Below are positions 26,931 to 35,863 of a stretch of 64,000 nucleotides of DNA, one piece after another. This DNA comes from Oceanobacillus sp. Castelsardo (lineage in GTDB: Bacteria > Bacillota > Bacilli > Bacillales > Amphibacillaceae), in NCBI RefSeq assembly GCF_001659985.1, contig NZ_LYCS01000007.1, positions 106,912-170,911 on the forward strand, in the 5' to 3' direction. The first letter of the stretch is position 1, and each line of letters opens with the position of its first letter. The translations under genes and the position numbers were made by a program. The notes under the pieces were generated by a model. That model was not told where the DNA came from and searched no databases. It saw nothing but the letters and a program-made list of their open reading frames with translations.

Positions 26931-28992
26931 CCACGCAGTTTTAACAAAAATCATTGTGTTTATCATCATGATCAGCTGTTTTACAGGGATCATGAAAAAT
27001 ATTATAGATGTAGAAATCATAAATGAAGCTAATTATAGTTCTGCGTTTGAGGCCGATTACTTCCTAAGTAAGGAATTTATTATCGAAAATGAAGCTGTAA
27101 TTAGTGGTCTTACAAGACTTATCAGTGAATATAAAAGTGAAGAATATATTTTGAACGGCGGGACGATTAGTGAGGATGAAATTAGAATGGAGGAGGATAA
27201 CCTATACGACTCTTTCCGATGGAATTCCCGAAGCTATAATCCAAACTTAAGTGAAGCACAAAATTATGAAATTTTTAAAAAGGAATATGCAGATAAGCTA
27301 GCTAAGGCAAGGGAACAGCTAATTAAAAATGATTTAAGAGAATTGCATTTCATCATGCAAAACATAGCAGAGCATGAAGGCATGATATACTATGCAACTG
27401 ATGGCAAAACGGTATATTCAAATACATCGATGAAGGAAAAACAACAGTTTAAAAAATATCCAGCATATATGGTTTTTGAGAAATATAAACAAGAGATTTA
27501 TCCGGAAAATGTAACTGAAAATGAGTATTTTCATAGGATTGAAGGCTATAAAAATGAATTGAATCCCGAAACTGATATCGTTTATGTTGCTTTTAGTGAG
27601 GACTATTTAAATCTTAAACAAAAAGAGTGGAAGGAAGACAAAGAAGTAGCTACAAAAGGTTTAATTCTTTTACTCGCATTTACCATAGGTTTTACTTTGT
27701 CATTTGTTTACCTTGCACTTGTTGTTGGGAGAAGGTCCTTTCAGGAACGGGAGCTACACTTGAATTTTGTTGATAAATTATATATTGATATTAACATCCT
27801 GCTATGTATAGGACTTATTGGGCTTTGGGGTGCAATTATGGACAGCGTGAATATTCAAAGTATGGATGTCATAGTTTTCCCAGTTACAATCCCGATTGCA
27901 GCAATAGGGTTTGCATTTATTCTTTCATTGGTAAAACATATCAAAAATCGAACGTTCATCAAGCATTCTCTTATTTTTACGGTTATTTATTTGATCTATA
28001 AATTCATAAAAAATGTATATGACAGTGGAGGTACTGCTGTTAAGACGGTATTAATTGTGATTGGCTATCCGATTTTGGTGGCAGCGACGTTTTTCATTTT
28101 CCCAATTACGTTAGGGGTTGCAGCTTGGTTTGCCTATAAAAAGGTTAAGACGTTCAATGCCATAAAAGAAGGTGTCGAGCAAATCAAGGGTGGAAATCTC
28201 CATCATACGATTGAGGTAAGTGAAAAAGGGGAGCTAGGAAATCTTGCGTCAAATATTAACAGCATCGCAGACGGACTGAAAAAAGCGGTCGCCAGTGAGC
28301 TTAAAAGTGAAAGACTCAAAACAGAGCTCATCACCAATGTATCCCATGATATCCGAACACCATTAACTTCAATTATTACTTATGTCGATCTATTAAAAAC
28401 GGAAAAAGACCCTTCAAGGGTAGAAGAGTATATCGAAGTATTAGATCAAAAATCAAAACGACTTAAGGTCCTGACAGATGACTTATTTGAAGCAGCAAAG
28501 GCATCAAGCGGAAATATTCCAGTGAGTCTTGAGAAAATTAATATTGTGTCATTAATCACCCAGGGGTTTGGGGAAGTAAATGATAAAATTGAAGAAATGA
28601 ACCTAGAATTTAAGCTAAATCATCCAGTGGAAAAAGTGTATGTAACAGCAGATGGAAAATTACTATGGAGATCTATCGAGAACCTATTGTCTAATATTTT
28701 CAAATATGCCCTCAAAGGGTCAAGGGTGTATATCGATATTGAGGATGAAAGCGACGGCATTCGACTAACCTTCAAAAACATCTCGGCACATGAATTAAAT
28801 ATCTCAGCAGACGAACTCATGGAGCGATTCAAACGAGGCGACGAAGCAAGAACAAGCCAAGGAAGTGGGTTAGGACTGTCCATTGCCAAAAACCTCATTG
28901 AAATTCAAAAAGGGAAATTTAACATACATGTTGATGGAGATTTATTTAAAGCAATGATCTATTTACCTAAACATAAATCCAATAATGAATGA
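26905..28992 (+). CDS. Sensor histidine kinase with multi-helix sensor region
   Basis: About 695 aa. TM1 is about 10-30. A large extracytoplasmic domain (about 31-250) is followed by a membrane block of about five helices (about 250-420). A HAMP-like linker, HisKA with VSHDIRTPL near residue 480, and an HATPase domain (ENLLSNIFKYAL, GSGLGLSIAKNL) follow. Several TTG codons could start it (26905 or 26917); both overlap the regulator, so the pair is co-translated. No transporter or wall gene accompanies it. The stimulus is unknown. Confidence 0.9.
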   Translation: MGIKLKKFSHAVLTKIIVFIIMISCFTGIMKNIIDVEIINEANYSSAFEADYFLSKEFIIENEAVISGLTRLISEYKSEEYILNGGTISEDEIRMEEDNLYDSFRWNSRSYNPNLSEAQNYEIFKKEYADKLAKAREQLIKNDLRELHFIMQNIAEHEGMIYYATDGKTVYSNTSMKEKQQFKKYPAYMVFEKYKQEIYPENVTENEYFHRIEGYKNELNPETDIVYVAFSEDYLNLKQKEWKEDKEVATKGLILLLAFTIGFTLSFVYLALVVGRRSFQERELHLNFVDKLYIDINILLCIGLIGLWGAIMDSVNIQSMDVIVFPVTIPIAAIGFAFILSLVKHIKNRTFIKHSLIFTVIYLIYKFIKNVYDSGGTAVKTVLIVIGYPILVAATFFIFPITLGVAAWFAYKKVKTFNAIKEGVEQIKGGNLHHTIEVSEKGELGNLASNINSIADGLKKAVASELKSERLKTELITNVSHDIRTPLTSIITYVDLLKTEKDPSRVEEYIEVLDQKSKRLKVLTDDLFEAAKASSGNIPVSLEKINIVSLITQGFGEVNDKIEEMNLEFKLNHPVEKVYVTADGKLLWRSIENLLSNIFKYALKGSRVYIDIEDESDGIRLTFKNISAHELNISADELMERFKRGDEARTSQGSGLGLSIAKNLIEIQKGKFNIHVDGDLFKAMIYLPKHKSNNE

Positions 28993-29020
28993 TTGATACG
29001 TTTTTAAAAATCATAGAAGT

Positions 29021-29056
29021 GGAATAGGATATCAATGGATGTCCTATTCTTTTTTA
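29021..29056 (+). terminator. Terminator of two-component operon
   Basis: GAATAGGA pairs with TCCTATTC over a 12-nt loop and is followed by TTTTTTAC. Confidence 0.8.
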
Positions 29057-29154
29057 CGTCGCTTTGTTGTTAAAGTAGATAAGTCTCAGATGCGGGCTCG
29101 TTGCAAAAATCTCAGGTATATAATTCGGAGCGCTGTCTGATTAAAAATAAACTG

Positions 29155-29170
29155 CCACTTAATTAAGTGG
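29155..29170. repeat. Perfect palindrome abutting att-like site 2
   Basis: CCACTTAATTAAGTGG is a perfect 16-bp palindrome that ends 3 bp before the GAACCG core. It may be a recombinase-accessory or regulatory site; the function is not known. Confidence 0.5.
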
Positions 29171-29173
29171 GGG

Positions 29174-29191
29174 GAACCGTATCACAAATAA
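29174..29191 (+). repeat. att-like site 2 (rlmH 3'-end remnant)
   Basis: GAACCGTATCACAAATAA, preceded by GGGGG as in rlmH. Read in frame it gives EPYHK-stop, exactly the RlmH C-terminus, and differs from the genuine gene only at third codon positions. Upstream homology stops at once, so this is not a gene duplicate but a short site. Confidence 0.75.
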
Positions 29192-29261
29192 ATGGGTTTA
29201 AGGGATGATGTTGTTGTAATAGAATGGAAGGAAATATTCAAAAATAAAAGGAATGAATGAG

Positions 29262-30149
29262 ATGCTATTTGAGACAATGTTAATGTTGAGTACGAATCCT
29301 GATAAAGTAGCAAGTACTTATCAAGCAGCAAGTGAGATTTGGGATGATATTTTTGCAACAGAATTTAATAAGATTGTTGAAGAAGAAACGGAGGACTATA
29401 TAAACAAATCGGAGACGATGGATTTAGAAGACCATCTTGATATCCACTTAGATATAATGGTAGGTGATAGACTAGCAAAAGTTTTAACAGAGAGACAAGA
29501 AGAATTTAAAAAGAAAGTCGGATTAGGGCTTTATGAAGATGTATTTGCTTCGCTTGGATTTCTCCGTTTTTACAAAAAATATAGTCACGATGTAAATCGA
29601 ATGGAAACTAGCTTTCTCATTAGAGGATTTAGACGTAGTGATTGTCGCTTATCTATTCAACATAAAGCCGAAAAGTTTTGGGAATTTGTCAGTTATCGTA
29701 ATTGTTATGGTGATCAGGGGATGATTAATTTAATGGTTGAAACCATATTAATGTTGAGCAAAGATCCTTATAAAGTGGCAGAGGCTTACAAAGCAGGAAG
29801 TAAAATATGGGGAGATATATATTCGTCAGATTACTCGAAGATCTATCGAGAAGAAACAAATAAAATGATGGAATCATACGCTAAAAGTTACAAAACTAGA
29901 ATGAGCGAAAGAATGGCTGAAATTTTACCTGCCAGAGAGGCGGAGTTTAAAAAGCAATGTGGAGATGGCTTATATGCGGAGGTTATGGCCGTTTTAGGTG
30001 TTTTATTTTTCTATGACGCTCAGCATGGACTGACAGGAGAGGCGGGTGCAGGTGGAGCACGGTTCCTAAAAGCAATTCGTCTTAGTAATTGCAGTGAAAC
30101 GGTTAAAGATAAATTTGAAGGATTTTATAAACGAGCGAGGAAGGGATAA
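29262..30149 (+). CDS. Internally duplicated protein of unknown function
   Basis: 295 aa formed of two tandem repeats of about 145 residues. Repeat 1 starts MLFETMLMLSTNPDKVAS and repeat 2 LMVETILMLSKDPYKVAE. Each continues with AASEIWDDIF / AGSKIWGDIY, a helical charged segment, EEFKKKVGLGLYEDV / AEFKKQCGDGLYAEV and a terminal SDC / SNC motif. No signal peptide or membrane helix is seen. ATG 29262 has GGA at 9 nt; the ATG at 29253 directly abuts it. It is the first gene after att-like site 2. I do not recognise the family. Confidence 0.7.
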   Translation: MLFETMLMLSTNPDKVASTYQAASEIWDDIFATEFNKIVEEETEDYINKSETMDLEDHLDIHLDIMVGDRLAKVLTERQEEFKKKVGLGLYEDVFASLGFLRFYKKYSHDVNRMETSFLIRGFRRSDCRLSIQHKAEKFWEFVSYRNCYGDQGMINLMVETILMLSKDPYKVAEAYKAGSKIWGDIYSSDYSKIYREETNKMMESYAKSYKTRMSERMAEILPAREAEFKKQCGDGLYAEVMAVLGVLFFYDAQHGLTGEAGAGGARFLKAIRLSNCSETVKDKFEGFYKRARKG

Positions 30150-30273
30150 GTGGCTCTACCCTACAAGAGAGTTCAATAATTGGTCAGCCTATGATTGGAT
30201 TGCGGTGCACGTCATTTCCCGAATATCGACTACAATATCCATCATTCGGTTTTAGTGAATATTAAATAAGTGT

Positions 30274-30326
30274 CTGTCATCACTCGTATGTTGTGGAAGT
30301 TATCGGCTTCATTCGGGTGATGACAG
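30274..30326. repeat. Inverted repeat between convergent genes
   Basis: CTGTCATCAC (30274-30283) and GTGATGACAG (30317-30326) are perfect 10-bp arms with 33 bp between. There is no T tract. It might act as a weak bidirectional terminator. Confidence 0.4.
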
Positions 30327-30346
30327 TGGATTGCAAAGCTTGTTAA

Positions 30347-31351
30347 TTATAAATCCCGTGCATTCCGCTTTGCTTCATTAGCTTCATGTTGCATTCTCAT
30401 TGCTCTATTAAGTTTTTCATCCGTGTAATGTGTATTAGGATTATATATGGCTTGTTTTCCTGCATGTTTCCAGGCGTAAGCAGCTTCTTTCTGTTTTTGT
30501 TTTGCTTTCCAGTGTGCCTCATCTTTTGCTTTCTGTTTATCATTTGAACTGCTAGATCCACCAAAAGCGGCCCTACCTCCTGAAGATGATCCGCCTCCTG
30601 AAGGTGAAAAGATAGCAACCAAAGCCATTATCGCACCCCATACAGCCAGTACAACCGCTTTAACCGTCTTTATGAGCGACCGTTTCAGCAGCAAATACAA
30701 TAATGCTCCTTTAACAGAACCTGCCTTACCTTTTCCTAAGATCTCTATAATTTCATCCTTATCCTTAGCACTTTTAAACTTGGAGTCATACATCCCTTGT
30801 TCTATGTCGTGTAATACTTCTTTATTCGTGTTCGTTATCTTTATCATAAACTTATTAATAAGGATTACCAAAAAGAATGTGATGGCTAGAACAACAATCG
30901 TACTAATCAATGGTAATACCACATAATCATCCATATATTTTTGACTGATATAGGTAATTAGCCGCATTCCGATATATTGAAGGAAAAAATAACCTAATAC
31001 GATTCCATACACACTATACCACTTAAAGCTTTTCTCCTGACCTAACATTCTATTAGCTTTCATTGCCTCTGCTCCATTACTTGGAGAACGTGAAATGAAA
31101 CCTTTTAATCTAAGGAATCCTTTTATCACCAAAATGCTCAATAATGCTGACGGAATCGCTAATAGTATTCCAAGTAAACCAATTGAATAGTTATATGTAT
31201 AAATGGATGAATTATCGATATTCATCATATATGTTAATCCATTATTCACAACATCATTCAATATTTTCGTTAAAAGTAAAGTCAAGACTAAGAATGGTAT
31301 TGTTTTGCCTTTTACAATTTCCTTTACTGTCCATGAATATTTATTTCCCAT
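30347..31351 (-). CDS. Membrane protein with Gly/Ser-rich linker and charged tail
   Basis: 334 aa. About five membrane helices (near 13-33, 52-74, 110-130, 143-166 and 225-246) are followed by a Gly/Ser-rich stretch (SGGGSSSGGRAAFGGSSSS) and a Lys/Ala/Gln-rich tail (about 270-334). The ATG follows AGAAGGGGAAAA. It is co-oriented with the proteasome-like operon upstream (162-bp gap) and may belong to the same cassette. The family is not recognised. Confidence 0.65.
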   Translation of the reverse strand: MGNKYSWTVKEIVKGKTIPFLVLTLLLTKILNDVVNNGLTYMMNIDNSSIYTYNYSIGLLGILLAIPSALLSILVIKGFLRLKGFISRSPSNGAEAMKANRMLGQEKSFKWYSVYGIVLGYFFLQYIGMRLITYISQKYMDDYVVLPLISTIVVLAITFFLVILINKFMIKITNTNKEVLHDIEQGMYDSKFKSAKDKDEIIEILGKGKAGSVKGALLYLLLKRSLIKTVKAVVLAVWGAIMALVAIFSPSGGGSSSGGRAAFGGSSSSNDKQKAKDEAHWKAKQKQKEAAYAWKHAGKQAIYNPNTHYTDEKLNRAMRMQHEANEAKRNARDL

Positions 31352-31514
31352 TACGCTTTTCCCCTTCTATACAACTATGTGTAAATACGAATATGATTAC
31401 GTAAAATGACCCACCATGGCACACGTGGTTGGGAGACTTGGCGGGTTATTACTTTGTGCTGGCTTTAATATGAAAAGATGTACGCCCGCCATCCAGGCAT
31501 GAAATAATTCAGGC

Positions 31515-32255
31515 CTATATTCCCTTTTTGATGGATAACACAAGACCTAAGCGGGCAGGATCTGTCCAGCTTTCAAATCCCTCAAGGGGCTTCCAACAAT
31601 CAAGTTCCCCCATATCATAGGAATGCGGGGTCGTTATACCAAAAATCTTCTTCGCATCAATGGTATCAGCCATTGTCCAATTGCAGCCAAATGAATCATT
31701 TACCATCGCAAGGACAAAATGCACCATCGAAGTGCCATCTAATAGAACACCTTGATTTTCCGCCAATTGGAATGGCTCGTCATTACCAGAGATTTTACCT
31801 GCATTATACAATTCGTCTGCTTTCGCTTCGATAGCGCCTTTTCCCCCGACCATGACATAATAATACGTATCCTCCGTTTCGGTTAATTCAACTAATCGAA
31901 TCGAATGAGTTCCCACGTAGATACCAACGTTATCTAGAAATTCAGTAGCTATATTCGTTATATGCGTTGTGACACCATATATTTGGTCGACTAAAACCAT
32001 GGATGTTTTCCCTGATGCGGTATAAACAGTTGGATCTTTTTCAAAAGAATGATGGAACGGGATATAGCCAAAGTTTTCCCTAACTGTATCAAACATTAAC
32101 TCTGAATTTTTTGTTGGTACCATTTGAACAAAGTTATTATTTATGGTAGACATATCTTTAGGGATAAATGTCCCTAAATTATAAATACCACCAGTCTCCA
32201 TCATCTGTTGATATTCCATTCGTTCCGTGTGAAATATTTTATTTTCTCTTATCAT
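31515..32255 (-). CDS. Unknown soluble protein in the Ntn-hydrolase operon
   Basis: 246 aa, no signal peptide or membrane helix, acidic overall. It has SGKTSMVLVDQIYGVTTHI in the middle and GELDCWKPLEGFESWTDP near the end. SGKT here is not in a P-loop context (no GxxxxGK), so I do not call an ATPase. It lies 46 bp downstream of the Ntn-hydrolase gene with its own RBS (AGAAGGA). It is probably cotranscribed with it. The function is unknown. Confidence 0.65.
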   Translation of the reverse strand: MIRENKIFHTERMEYQQMMETGGIYNLGTFIPKDMSTINNNFVQMVPTKNSELMFDTVRENFGYIPFHHSFEKDPTVYTASGKTSMVLVDQIYGVTTHITNIATEFLDNVGIYVGTHSIRLVELTETEDTYYYVMVGGKGAIEAKADELYNAGKISGNDEPFQLAENQGVLLDGTSMVHFVLAMVNDSFGCNWTMADTIDAKKIFGITTPHSYDMGELDCWKPLEGFESWTDPARLGLVLSIKKGI

Positions 32256-32301
32256 GACTATTCCTTCTTTCGTTTTTTTATTTGGAAGGTGTACCTCTCC
32301 A

Positions 32302-33573
32302 TCAGATCCCGGAGTACGTTTTTCCTCCTTCTTTTTTCCTCAGCCAACTAAATCCATCCCCTTTTGTTATCGTTGCTACATCGATTGGACCACCTACCAT
32401 TTCGGAATAGGCGGAAAAGTCTCTTTTTAAAGTCGATATTTGTAACAAGGACTCCGCTAAATGTGCCAATTCTATTGTAGATGAAGATTCGACAACTTCT
32501 AACATTGGGTCGATAAACTTTTCACGTTGATAATAGAAAAGCTCCTTTTTATATGTATCATAAACTTGCATGGATGCAGCAGACATTTTTCCCTGTATTT
32601 CCTCCCAATCCGCCTCATCATGAAGGTGATCCTTTACTTGTTCTGCCCAAGTATCCGTTAGCATGGCCAATTGGTTTTTAAAAATGGTCCCAATAAAGTC
32701 TTCTATATCCGCATGAATACCATCTAGGAAACCTTTAACCCTATCTCTTTTAGCAAGTGGGAAGATGATTCCATGTATTTGATGATTTATTTTTTTCTTC
32801 TTAATAAAATACTTATTTTTATGATTCACCTTCCCGTCAATGATTAATAGATAGACAGTTGGGTAGATTTCCTTCTTACCATATCCAGCGAAAATAATCC
32901 CAGAAAATTTATCGGAGAAATCCTTTATGATAGATTGAATCATCACCTCTGTTATTGCATCCATCCATTCATCTTTAAACAGATGCCTTTCAAACTTCTG
33001 TTCAAGTAATTCACTTACATTCCCTGCATACTTTCCAACTAATTGTACATAATCGTTAGAATTAAAACCTTTTGGATATTCTTTATCTGTAAGTTCCCGC
33101 CTTCTTTTACTTAAGTATAATTCTGCTTGTTCCATATACATTTCTTGGACTTCATTTGGTTGTTTTTCCTTGCCTAGTTCACGGTAAAGACGCTTATGTT
33201 TCTGGGATAATTCATGATGTAAACGTGTCATATTGGAAGATAAAGTATGGTTAATATGTCTTTCCTCATTTTCTTCATCCATAAATTCATAGAATTCGTT
33301 CTGATGGAGGAACTTTAAGAAGTCTTCCATATATTCCTTTACGGTGTCAAATCCACGAACATCTAATTTACGATTATATACTTTGATTAGCGCTTCCCAT
33401 GGAATATGGAACATCGCGTTAACGCCATATGTCATAACGCCGATATTATGTCTTTCTGAAAGCGGGAATAGTTTATCTGCGGCATCCGATACTTTCTTTC
33501 CCTTCATAGAAACTGCACTGTCTGTAGCTAAAGCAATTCCACCTGTATTCATTATTACAACTTGAGTCGTCAT
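32302..33573 (-). CDS. Proteasome-like Ntn hydrolase, extended form
   Basis: 423 aa. The N-terminus MTTQVVIMNTGGIALATDSA fits a proteasome beta/HslV fold: after Met removal Thr is residue 1, the Asp of ATDSA is residue 17 and the Lys of AADKLF is residue 33, the exact spacing of the HslV and proteasome catalytic triad. The next strand IGVMTYGVNAM also fits. After about residue 80 there is a charged helical insertion (to about 190). A second domain follows that HslV (about 175 aa) lacks. No AAA+ unfoldase is adjacent. The RBS is AAGGGGGAC. Peptidase activity is inferred. Confidence 0.7.
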   Translation of the reverse strand: MTTQVVIMNTGGIALATDSAVSMKGKKVSDAADKLFPLSERHNIGVMTYGVNAMFHIPWEALIKVYNRKLDVRGFDTVKEYMEDFLKFLHQNEFYEFMDEENEERHINHTLSSNMTRLHHELSQKHKRLYRELGKEKQPNEVQEMYMEQAELYLSKRRRELTDKEYPKGFNSNDYVQLVGKYAGNVSELLEQKFERHLFKDEWMDAITEVMIQSIIKDFSDKFSGIIFAGYGKKEIYPTVYLLIIDGKVNHKNKYFIKKKKINHQIHGIIFPLAKRDRVKGFLDGIHADIEDFIGTIFKNQLAMLTDTWAEQVKDHLHDEADWEEIQGKMSAASMQVYDTYKKELFYYQREKFIDPMLEVVESSSTIELAHLAESLLQISTLKRDFSAYSEMVGGPIDVATITKGDGFSWLRKKEGGKTYSGI

Positions 33574-33747
33574 TCAAGTCCCCCTTATTCAAATAGTTTG
33601 TAAATGACCCTAGCATATAATGATGCTTGATTCTATTAAATCCAACGGCAAATTGAGATAGCGTAATAGAATAATTGTACGGCTGTAAACCCACATTGAA
33701 TGAGTTTCACTTTATTGGAATATCTTCTTGTATTTATGTTTTCTTAT

Positions 33748-34299
33748 CTAGTCTTCCAATTCATCAAACATATCTAGGTTCATATCCCCTTTTTTATAAA
33801 GCCTTTTGTATTCTTCAAAGATTAACTTATCGATTAAACTACTGTTCGTGTGGTTCGTGTCAATTAACAGCATTTCTAAATACCAGCTTGTTTTCTCGGA
33901 TATATAAATTTTCTTTTGAATTTTTTTTCCTCCGACATCTTCACCAACAAGCTCTGGGAAAAAACCCCTTATCCTATTAACGGAATCTTCATCCGTATCA
34001 GGAGAAGAAAAAACTTCACTTGCATATTGGATGGCAGTATCATAAGGAATAGGTATGATTTTTACATCTTCTACATTTTGCCACTCTATTTTTGGATCAA
34101 TATCATTATTGTCCACAGCCACAAGCCCAACAAATTCGCTTTGTGTGTAAAAGAAATATTTACCACTTTTTGTTTTATAAAGCTGTTTAAGTTTTGTTAC
34201 GGTTGCATCTTTTCTATGTTCATATGCTACCGATACCTGTTCACAAATTTTTTTGGCTGTTTCGGTGTTGTAAACAGCACCTTCAATAACCTTTTTCAT
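33748..34299 (-). CDS. First gene of the Ntn-hydrolase operon, unknown function
   Basis: 183 aa soluble protein. The N-terminus MKKVIEGAVYNTETAKKI with YKTKSGKYFFYTQSE resembles a type of small protein common on Firmicute mobile elements. The C-terminus (SLIDKLIFEEYKRLYKKGD) is helical. The RBS is AAAGGGGAT. It directly follows a promoter with two palindromic operators and is 174 bp ahead of the Ntn hydrolase. It could be an adaptor or regulator; nothing in the sequence settles this. Confidence 0.65.
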   Translation of the reverse strand: MKKVIEGAVYNTETAKKICEQVSVAYEHRKDATVTKLKQLYKTKSGKYFFYTQSEFVGLVAVDNNDIDPKIEWQNVEDVKIIPIPYDTAIQYASEVFSSPDTDEDSVNRIRGFFPELVGEDVGGKKIQKKIYISEKTSWYLEMLLIDTNHTNSSLIDKLIFEEYKRLYKKGDMNLDMFDELED

Positions 34300-34319
34300 G
34301 TTATCCCCTTTCGTTTTTT

Positions 34320-34373
34320 GAGTTAGTACTAAGTCGGTAATTTAACTATAAGATAGAGTTAGTACTAAGTCAA
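34320..34373 (-). promoter_or_regulatory. Promoter with twin palindromic operators
   Basis: On the minus strand -35 is TTGACT (34368-34373) and -10 is TATAGT (34345-34350), with a 17-bp spacer. The palindrome TTAGTACTAA occurs at 34359-34368 (from the -35 into the spacer) and 34323-34332 (just after the -10), each inside a nearly identical 16-bp GAnTTAGTACTAAnTC. Two copies 36 bp apart around a promoter is the classic layout for a dimeric repressor. The regulator is not identified. Confidence 0.75.
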
Positions 34374-34562
34374 TATTGTTTTATTAAAAATTAAATTTAT
34401 TATTAAGAATCGCAGAAATTTAAGGTCCATTCGCTGGAAGTGACACAAAGAGACTTGCTTCAAGCTATGGTCATCCTATAAACATGATTGGAGAAGTAAT
34501 TCGAAGAGCGGGTTGTGGTTTATTCCCCCCTTAATGTTTATCCGTACATACAAAAAAGCAAA

Positions 34563-34592
34563 AATAGTACAGAACATGTTCTGTACTATTTA
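34563..34592 (-). terminator. 30-bp perfect palindrome, likely minus-strand terminator
   Basis: A perfect inverted repeat centred between 34577 and 34578 with arms of 15 bp around GAACATGTTC. Read on the minus strand it is followed by TTTTTGCTTTTTT, an intrinsic-terminator layout, and would end the siderophore operon. The rest of 34374-34858 holds only a short open stretch near 34440-34530 with no start or RBS. Confidence 0.55.
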
Positions 34593-34858
34593 ATGTTAGA
34601 TATTGTTTCTCCCTATTATATATCGGGTTATCCTCTTCACGAACTTTAAGCCGTATTACATCTGCTAATGATGCATCCCAAATAACTTTAATCCATCCTT
34701 TAAATTAAATATAAATCATTTACTAATGAAAAATATGTTGATAAAAATTCATTCATGATAGTCCATAAGTTAGAAATGGAATAGATATTTAGTCCATTTT
34801 TCCACTAATTATACAATTAAACTTTTAAAGCCTGATTAGTCAGCCTCTCCCTAGTCCT

Positions 34859-35863
34859 CTACCTTCTCAACAACAAATAAACAAAATAAGGAGCACCAAT
34901 CAACGATACCATAATTCCCGCCGGTATTGTGGTGTCTATAATATTCCGCCCAACTGTATCAGCAAATAATAATAACCAACCACCTAGTAAAATAGCAATT
35001 GGAATAAATAGTTGATTTCTAGGCCCAACTAAACTTTTTGCAATATGTGGCGCCATTAGCCCGATAAAGCTAATACCACCTGTGACAGAAACAGCGGTAG
35101 CTGCTAATGCAATAGCAGTTAAAAGTAAAACGATGCGCTCTTTCTCAATGGAAAGCCCGACTCCAATGGCAACAGGGTCACTTAATTCTAAAATGTTTAG
35201 GCGATTTGCCTTGTACAAAGTAAATGGAATCAATATGACTAACCAGGGAAGGAGAGCCAAGACAAATGGCCAATCGGTCCCCCAGATGTTACCTGCCAAC
35301 CATTTGGCTATGAAATCGACTTTATTTCGTTCGGCAGAGGAAATAATGACAATCAAAGCTCCGGAAAGTGCTGTAGAGAACCCAACTCCGATGAGGACTA
35401 AATTTACAGGTTGTAAACCATTATTTTTCCCGTAAGCAAACAGATAAATTAGGAATCCCGTTATAATTGCACCTATAAATCCAACAACTGGAATCATATA
35501 AACAAATGATCCAGCTTCAGTAGGGAAAAATAAAAAGAAGACGGCAATGGCAACCCCTGCTCCTGAATTAATCCCAATAATGCCTGGATCTGCTAAATCA
35601 TTTCTTGTTATTCCTTGTAATATAGAACCAGATAATGCAAGTGCCATCCCTGCAAGTAGCGTAATTAATATACGTGGCAAGCGAATGGAGTACAATATAA
35701 ATTCCTCTTTAAAGCTTCCTTGACCTAATATCGTATGGATGAGTCTATCAAAAGATAAACTAGCAGATCCTATTCCCATTCCAATAATAACAGTGGCCAT
35801 AATAAGCAGTAGTGAAATCAATAATATTATTCGCTGCTTTCTGATTAGTGTTGAATGTATCAT
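34859..35863 (-). CDS. Siderophore ABC transporter permease (FecCD family)
   Basis: 334 aa with nine to ten membrane helices. FecCD signatures are RLPRILITLLAGMALALSG, NDLADPGIIGINSGAG and GGISFIGLMAPHIA. It pairs with the upstream permease as a heterodimer through which the iron-siderophore passes. Its start overlaps the upstream permease stop by 4 bp. It is the last gene of the operon. Confidence 0.95.
   Translation of the reverse strand: MIHSTLIRKQRIILLISLLLIMATVIIGMGIGSASLSFDRLIHTILGQGSFKEEFILYSIRLPRILITLLAGMALALSGSILQGITRNDLADPGIIGINSGAGVAIAVFFLFFPTEAGSFVYMIPVVGFIGAIITGFLIYLFAYGKNNGLQPVNLVLIGVGFSTALSGALIVIISSAERNKVDFIAKWLAGNIWGTDWPFVLALLPWLVILIPFTLYKANRLNILELSDPVAIGVGLSIEKERIVLLLTAIALAATAVSVTGGISFIGLMAPHIAKSLVGPRNQLFIPIAILLGGWLLLFADTVGRNIIDTTIPAGIMVSLIGAPYFVYLLLRR

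Noticed and set aside
31983..32040. SGKT as a P-loop in the 246-aa protein
   Set aside because: The preceding glycine-rich GxxxxGK context is missing, so it is unlikely to be an ATP-binding site.
34440..34530. Open stretch reading SYGHPINMIGEVIRRAGCG
   Set aside because: No start codon, RBS or recognisable homologue; too short to call a pseudogene.
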